Below, in pieces: positions 58,844 through 64,000 of a stretch of DNA of 64,000 nucleotides. The first letter of the stretch is position 1. Each line of letters begins with the position of its first letter. Under the pieces are notes generated by a model. It had not been told where the DNA came from. It ran no database searches and saw nothing but the letters and a program-made list of their open reading frames with translations. The DNA is from Persicaria tinctoria (Eukaryota > Streptophyta > Magnoliopsida > Caryophyllales > Polygonaceae): NCBI GenBank assembly GCA_037127255.1, contig JBANSL010000010.1:33004120-33068119 (forward strand), read 5' to 3'. The position numbers and the translations under genes are program-made.

Positions 58844-58993
58844 TTATTCTTGACTTGACTTATTATTATAAAAACTACTCACTATCCAAATGAAAGACGA
58901 GCGATTATCTACCCAAGAAGATAGAAAGTCCCACATACGAGAAAAGGTCACAAATAGAGTTGAATCAAGTAACATTGCAAAGGCATAATGATA
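58844..58993 (-). CDS. nad5: NADH dehydrogenase subunit 5, exon 5
   Basis: The minus strand encodes [29 protein letters not shown] and [17 protein letters not shown] with TAA at 58844-58846, matching the C-terminus of plant NAD5, a proton-pumping core subunit of complex I. It is read as 50 codons starting just after the group II intron end at about 58994. Without exons 1-4 it cannot make a protein by itself; in plants nad5 is trans-spliced. Several substitutions may be sites normally edited. Confidence 0.88.
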   Translation of the reverse strand, partial: YHYAFAMLLDSTLFVTFSRMWDFLSSWVDNRSSFIWIVSSFYNNKSSQE

Positions 58994-59067
58994 GTAGGGT
59001 CGGGATATCCCCGCCCTCCGAACCGGACGTGAAGGTCTCCCCTCATCCGGCTCTCTGCAGGAGAATC
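58994..59067 (-). other. 3' tail of nad5 intron 4 (group II, domains V-VI)
   Basis: Directly upstream of exon 5 the minus strand contains a domain V-type hairpin (GAGCCGGATGAGGGGAGACC ... CGTCCGGTTC) and then a short GC stem ending CCCTAC. The rest of the intron is replaced by nad6 sequence at 59068. Confidence 0.75.
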
Positions 59068-59184
59068 TCCACTCACTGGTAAATAACGCAATACTTCTTC
59101 GTGAATCTCCGCTATTTGAATATGGAACATCATAACAACGAATAGGAATGAAACGGCTATAGCTCCTATATACACTACTTAGTC
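59068..59184 (-). pseudogene. nad6: Internal fragment of NADH dehydrogenase subunit 6
   Basis: On the minus strand it reads [31 protein letters not shown] and LPVSG, the conserved second-third helix region of NAD6. Neither the N-terminus nor the following WWEMFF-type segment is present. It runs straight into the nad5 intron tail, so this is a recombination product. Confidence 0.88.
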
Positions 59185-59264
59185 TTACCCGAACAAAAAA
59201 GATAAATTAAAATGTTCATGAAGGTCAGTTGAAACCACAGGGTTTCCCCTAAGGTGAGCACCCA

Positions 59265-60389
59265 CTATGGGCACACAGACACCCTTAGGATATACACGAT
59301 AAAACCACCGACAACGAAAAAAAGTTTCAATTTTATCTCTGTCAGAATCAACAAAAAGCCGTCTAAAAAAAATGGAGATACTGCTTGTTTTAGAACAAGT
59401 CGACGAAAAAGAGTTATTAGTACCAAGAGAAGCGAGAACGCGGGGTAAACATATAAAAGATACAGAGCAATTTCGCTTTTGCCTATATAAAAAAAGATAA
59501 ATAGATTATTCCAAAAATATAGGAGGGCGCTTATGCCGTGTTCGCGCCCACCGGTGGCTAATAAAAAGAAGAAAATGGCCAACGCACCGGATAGGGGGAA
59601 CAGAAGTAATTTTATAACTACTGGTCCAAAAAGCATACAAAAAAGTGGGCCGGTAATTGAAAGTAAAATAAAGAAACAGTTTTTTGTGCGCCACTGGCAC
59701 AAAAGATAAAGCAAACCGCTTTGGAATAAGAGAGCTAAACCATAATTATCAAATAGACAAACTCGCAAGAGTAAGACTAAAATTAAGGTCGTGTCCATAC
59801 TAAAAAGAAAAAGGGAGGATATATAAAGACCAGCGAGAAGAAAGAGGTCCGCGGGCCCGACTAGAGCCTGCAAAGTAGCGCCCGCCATGGAACTCAAAAA
59901 AAGCGAATCAAAGCAGACTTTCCTTTCCAAGGGGGTAGAGGCCATACCGATAAAATACAGCGCGGAGCTCCCACCAAGGATTGGAATAAGCTTTACTTTT
60001 TGAACAAATAGGTCCGAAGGGACGGGTAGTCCCATTATCAAAATGTATGACCCTAGTAAGAAAAGGAAAGAACACAACGAGCTAGAGGGAGTAAAGTAAA
60101 AAGGATGGAATACCGTCAATAAATGACGAACTCCATTATACAGATGATAGGATAGGGCCAAGGCAGTCATCGCGACCAAAATTAGGATGAGCTTTGATGA
60201 ATAAAAGAAGAATTTGTAGAAATTCTCATAAGTGAAGCAAATCAAACCTATTTTCAGACAAAGAAGATAAAAAAACAAAACTATAGTGACAAGGAAAGCC
60301 CCGGAGATTCTATGGGAAATTGAAAACATCGAAGTGAGCTGTGGCTTATAAATAGGAAGATGAGGAGATAAGGGGCGAAGGATATTCAT
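59265..60389 (-). CDS. Chimeric membrane ORF with an sdh3 head
   Basis: From an ATG at 60389 (an upstream in-frame ATG exists at 60443) the first ~92 residues are succinate dehydrogenase subunit 3: MNILRPLSPHLPIYKPQL, SISHRISGAF, LALSYHLYNGVRHLL. SDH3 anchors complex II and binds haem b; the helix with the conserved histidine (SYHLYNG) is present. After residue 92 the normal SDH3 ending is replaced by about 282 unrelated residues with roughly eight or nine hydrophobic helices, ending in YILRVSVCP at 59265. I do not recognise the second part. The open frame, its length and the gene-head fusion resemble cytoplasmic male-sterility ORFs, but that function is inference. Confidence 0.7.
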   Translation of the reverse strand: MNILRPLSPHLPIYKPQLTSMFSISHRISGAFLVTIVLFFYLLCLKIGLICFTYENFYKFFFYSSKLILILVAMTALALSYHLYNGVRHLLTVFHPFYFTPSSSLCSFLFLLGSYILIMGLPVPSDLFVQKVKLIPILGGSSALYFIGMASTPLERKVCFDSLFLSSMAGATLQALVGPADLFLLAGLYISSLFLFSMDTTLILVLLLRVCLFDNYGLALLFQSGLLYLLCQWRTKNCFFILLSITGPLFCMLFGPVVIKLLLFPLSGALAIFFFLLATGGREHGISALLYFWNNLFIFFYIGKSEIALYLLYVYPAFSLLLVLITLFRRLVLKQAVSPFFLDGFLLILTEIKLKLFFVVGGFIVYILRVSVCP

Positions 60390-62700
60390 GATCATTTTTT
60401 TTATGTTCTCTCGCTCCTTGCTCGTGGAGGGGCATGCCCCCAAAAAGCTTGTAGGAAATTACCGGTTGGTCCAACCAAGAAAGGCACGGGATCCCGCGTT
60501 CACTGAGTGACTTACGGATTCTAAAACCTAGATTTTGAATGATATTTTGATCTTGTTATGAAATTCCTTTGCACTTTTCAAGTTCTTCTCTTATGATTTT
60601 TTGAGTTGGATGAAAACAGCGCTCCTAAATGTTTAATAAGACATTCAATTCTCATTCATCAATAACTCGACTTTCCGCTTTTCACATAGAAGGGTCCGGA
60701 AGAAGAGGAAAAGGGGGTCACCTCAAATCAAGGCAAGGCAACGCGCACTCAATCCACCTATCCTGTCTGATTGAGAAAGTATTTAGGTTCCAGTCCGACC
60801 TATAGAGGAGTGAAACCTATTGCCGGGGGTTTGAGACATAACCGCCGCGATAAATAAAAGAGACTTCCAATACACGCGTACCTTTTTGTATGCACGGTAG
60901 AGCCAAGTATAGAGTCATTGGGCATAAAATGATCACCCGCCCATGAAGTCAATCTTAGGCTTTCTTTTACTTCAACGGGAGGGAAACTTATTCTCTTACT
61001 ATTTAATTCATTTGATTTCCTTGCTCAGAGAGACGTCAATCTTCTGTATCTCTTTTTTACTAAATAAAGCATAGAGGACGTAGCGAACTCTTCCTGCATT
61101 AGATTTTAAAAGTGATATTCCTTTGACAATTACATCTTTTTTAAACATTCCTTTTATATCTCCCTCCTACTTGGTCGGAATCGCTGGCAAACAAAATCAC
61201 TGAGGAATCGAACCTCAGCTAATGATTTTTGCGAACTAGATATCCAATTGAGTTACCTCCCGCCCACCCTCGTAATAGTCACTTAGCTTCTACGGCTAAA
61301 GCATCCAGCAAAGAGTCAAACTGAACTAAAGACCAAACAGAAGGCGGCTACTCACGTTTTTAATTAATTGAAAGTAGGTATCACCCCCCACTCAACTGAA
61401 TCAAGGTTTGTACAGCTTGATGGAACCACTCACTTCCCATTCCTTTCGTCACAAGATCTTCGAGAATGGAAAAGAGAAACCAAAGGTCTTCAGACTCACC
61501 TATCACTTCAGTCGTAAATTAGGAAAGTGAGTGGTCGTGGGGGAGTAGCATTCCACCTTGCTAAATAAGGGTCCCAAGATTATCCTCCATTCCCGTGCGC
61601 AGGGAAGTACCTTAACCGGATGTACAAAGAGCGGTAGCGAAGGCACTCTCGGGGAGAGGCTTTGTTGAGAGTTACGGGGCGAGAGCGGTCACAACTGGAT
61701 TAATGACAGACATGAGTTCACAGTGGGGGATGGATTAAAAAAGGATGCAGCAGAAGGCTCGATCTCGACATCCTAAGCAGGGCCGGTGATTATATTAGTG
61801 TTCATTGGACAATTAAGAAGAAAGATATCTATATTTTGATATTAAAACGGTAATGAAATATAGAATGGCACGGGCACGTCCAAAGTAGAAAGGGTAAGGA
61901 AAAATTTTCTTTTCTTTCTTTACTCACCAACGATTATCCTCTTATAGTAAATGTTCCATTATTAGTCTAGCAAATATTCTATTGATCGGTATCGCCATAT
62001 AGTGATGTCTTATATAAAACCAAGGTATATCTTTCCCACTTGCTTTAATAGCAAATATCGACCTCCTAGATGTAAATTAGGATATTTATAGATTAAAATA
62101 AGGATATTCTGTTGCCGCATACTCTCATAGTGCAATACCCAATCATGCAAGCATGATGTGACCCCAAGGGGATACCAGCCCGCAACTATCCGAGATAGCA
62201 CATAAGGTTGCGTTACTATATTATAAAATCGAATACCAAACCAAGCAAGCTAGCTTAAAAGAAGGGAAATGAATCTGACTATATTTTCAAATTGGACTTT
62301 GAGCTTCCTTTCGGGTTTGTCTTAATGCTTCGCCTAACACGGAATAACGAAGAATTTGATAGTTATGGTTTTGATAAGACCTACCTACTTGTGGTCCCCC
62401 CCCCCCTACTCAAACTAAAATAGGGCGGCTTAGTGAGGCAAGCAGCTAAAAGTAGTGAGAAAATATCTTCCTTATTTTCATCATGCTTCGCCCAGTGTAA
62501 AAGAGTGATTTAGACGTGTATTAGTAAGTACTGGAGAAGACTACTACTGTATATTCGTAGGGGGACCTGTTTATGGATTGAACGAGATTGCTTGATAGAC
62601 CTATTGAAGTAAAGAAAAGGGGAAGAACCAATGTATATAAATATCATGCATCTATATGCGCTTTGTCACGAGCTGGATTTGAACCAACACCGCTGAGGAA
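60390..62700. other. Mitochondrial-type intergenic spacer
   Basis: No protein gene is recognised. It includes a tRNA-like segment at 61190-61262 and, near its right end (about 62664-62690), a minus-strand GGTTCAAATCCAGCTCG that matches the T-arm of plastid-type tRNA-Tyr without the rest of the molecule. Confidence 0.45.
61190..61262 (-). other. tRNA-like remnant
   Basis: On the minus strand GGGAGGTAACTCAATTGG is followed by a perfect five-base-pair T-arm, CTGAGGTTCGATTCCTCAG, at tRNA-like distance. The 3' acceptor strand does not pair with the 5' end, and the anticodon arm is poor. It is at best a degenerate tRNA or a tRNA-like processing element. Confidence 0.3.
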
Positions 62701-62709
62701 AAGCAAGCC

Positions 62710-63454
62710 ATGCCTACGTTCAAGAATGATGGCGAGACAGCAGCGTTGTTCATATTCAATCAGGTCATAGCTAGGTTCGGAGTGCCAAAAAAAATCGTCA
62801 CGGATCATGGCTCTCATTTTGAAAAGACCATGATGAAGGAACTATCTGCCAAACTTGGATTTCGACAAGAGCAGTCGTCTCTATACTACCCTCAGTCTAA
62901 TGGGTAAGTTGAAGCGGTAAACAAGGTTCTCAAAACAGAGGATTGTTAACAAAAAGAAAACCAACTGGCATCTAATGTTGTTTCCGGCATTATGGGCCTA
63001 TCGAACCTTGGTCAAAACGGCTACAGGCTTTACTCCTTTCCAATTGGTTCACGGAGTGGAGGCCATCTTACCCATTGAATGTGAAATACCTTCCTTGAAA
63101 CTAGCAATGGAGCTCCTGCCTGAAACCACCCCTGAAGAGGAACGTCTCGTTCATTTAAAACAACTGGATGAACACCGCAGAGATGCGGCTACTATAAACG
63201 AGGCACATAAGAAACGTGTTAAGACACAATATGACAAGGTTTTTATACCTCGAACTTTCTCTGAAGGAGACTTGGTATTGGTTTATGACCAAGACAAAGA
63301 TGAGCTGGGGGCAGGAAAATTTTTGTCTATGTGGCTAGGTCCTTACATAGTGAGACGAGTCCTAGGAAAAGGAGCCTATGAATTAGAAGATTATGAAGGG
63401 AACGCTCTAAAGAGGCCCAGAAAAGGGCTGTATTTGAAGAGGTATTATGCCTAG
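62710..63454 (+). pseudogene. Ty3/gypsy integrase and polyprotein C-terminus
   Basis: The plus strand carries the end of a gypsy polyprotein: an integrase core segment (VIARFGVPKKIVTDHGSHF, YYPQSNG), an in-frame TAA at 62906-62908, a frameshift, and then the C-terminal region (ALWAYRTLVKTATGFTPF, LVHGVEAILPIECEIPSLK, DLVLVYDQDKDELGAGKF, GPYIVRRVLGKGAYEL). It stops at 63454. Nuclear retrotransposon pieces of this kind are frequently found inside plant mitochondrial genomes, so it may have been part of the mitochondrial DNA before insertion. Confidence 0.88.
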
Positions 63455-64000
63455 GCAGCAATGCCCGGGCGATGTATTAAAAAAAAATAAAGTTGAGCGT
63501 GGAGTCAACACTTGTTTCCACCCTCTCTCCTAATAGTGGGGAATCCCGATCTATTAGCCACTACCGATACCTCTTCGCACTCCCACCCAATCCTTGCTGT
63601 TCGGCATTCATCCTGATGTTGATCCAACCTTCGAAGTGGATAGGCCGCCAACACTCAGACCGGGAAGAGTCCAGGGCTATAGTTGAAATTGGGATCGGAT
63701 GGTTCTCTCACAAATAATAATAGTAGGGGCAACCGCCTCATCAATTCCGCTTCTGGGTCCGTCATATCCGATTCATATTATGGAGCTTGCATCATGATGG
63801 GCCGTAATGAATTTATCTCTTGTCAGGCCCGGGTTATTACATAGTAGGGTTTGTGGGTCGAGCCCTTATTATAATAGTTGGGAAATTCTTATGAAAATGC
63901 ATGCATCGAATCTCATTATTCGTTCCACCCAACTCTAATATTCTAAATGGCATGGTTTGCAATCCGCGGCTTATAACTCAGCTTTCTCATTTCTCACATC
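63455..64000. other. Unassigned DNA at the right edge
   Basis: Moderate-GC sequence after the integrase fragment. A 74-codon ORF (63493-63717) has no family resemblance. It may be the retroelement 3' region or mitochondrial spacer. Confidence 0.35.

Noticed and set aside
61190..61262. Functional tRNA gene
   Set aside because: The T-arm is perfect, but the acceptor ends do not pair and the anticodon arm is weak, so only a tRNA-like remnant is reported.

Overview
The window looks like plant (eudicot-type) nuclear DNA. It is AT-rich and dominated by transposable elements, and its last ~13 kb is organelle-derived. No intact host nuclear gene is visible. The only traces of ordinary nuclear genes are an enolase fragment (two exons, minus strand, ~23.4-23.6 kb) and a duplicated first-exon fragment of a B-type cyclin-dependent kinase (~44.0-44.3 kb).

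Layout. 1-6.7 kb is a nested stack on the minus strand: a Ty3/gypsy remnant (4366-6733) cut by a Ty1/copia element (895-4365), itself cut by the end of an LTR-type element (1-894); a solo TRIM LTR sits in the gypsy LTR. 7.7-18.2 kb holds three decayed RNase H-bearing LINEs (plus, minus, plus) and a palindrome-rich MITE. 19.25-20.88 kb is a non-autonomous hAT element carrying a foldback sequence. 25.55-33.72 kb is a nearly complete 8.2-kb LINE with 15-bp target duplications, an upstream ORF that overlaps the endonuclease/RT ORF by ATGA, and a single stop in the ~1,375-codon second ORF. 34.6-39.9 kb is another LINE with 18-bp target duplications, split by a 2.4-kb LTR-type element that has its own 5-bp duplication. 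40.4-50.8 kb contains a second hAT, a TRIM, Stowaway and other MITEs, an arm of the foldback family and several short tandem repeats.

From about 50,834 to the end the sequence is mitochondrial in character: ccmFC with its group II intron and two nonsense codons, plastid-derived atpB and rbcL fragments, atp9, nad5 exon 5 with the tail of its intron fused to a nad6 fragment, an sdh3-headed chimeric membrane ORF, and a Ty3/gypsy integrase fragment. The simplest reading is a nuclear insertion of mitochondrial DNA (NUMT). Several mitochondrial reading frames are still open, so a recent insertion or an assembly join should be tested.

The genes do not form an operon or pathway. The LINE and LTR proteins serve their own retrotransposition. 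The organelle genes belong to cytochrome c maturation, complex I, complex II and ATP synthase, but here they are mostly fragments. The most unusual objects are the 8.2-kb LINE with its repeated SNTPRKG-type motif, the sdh3 chimera, the already-edited atp9, and the precisely delimited nested insertions.
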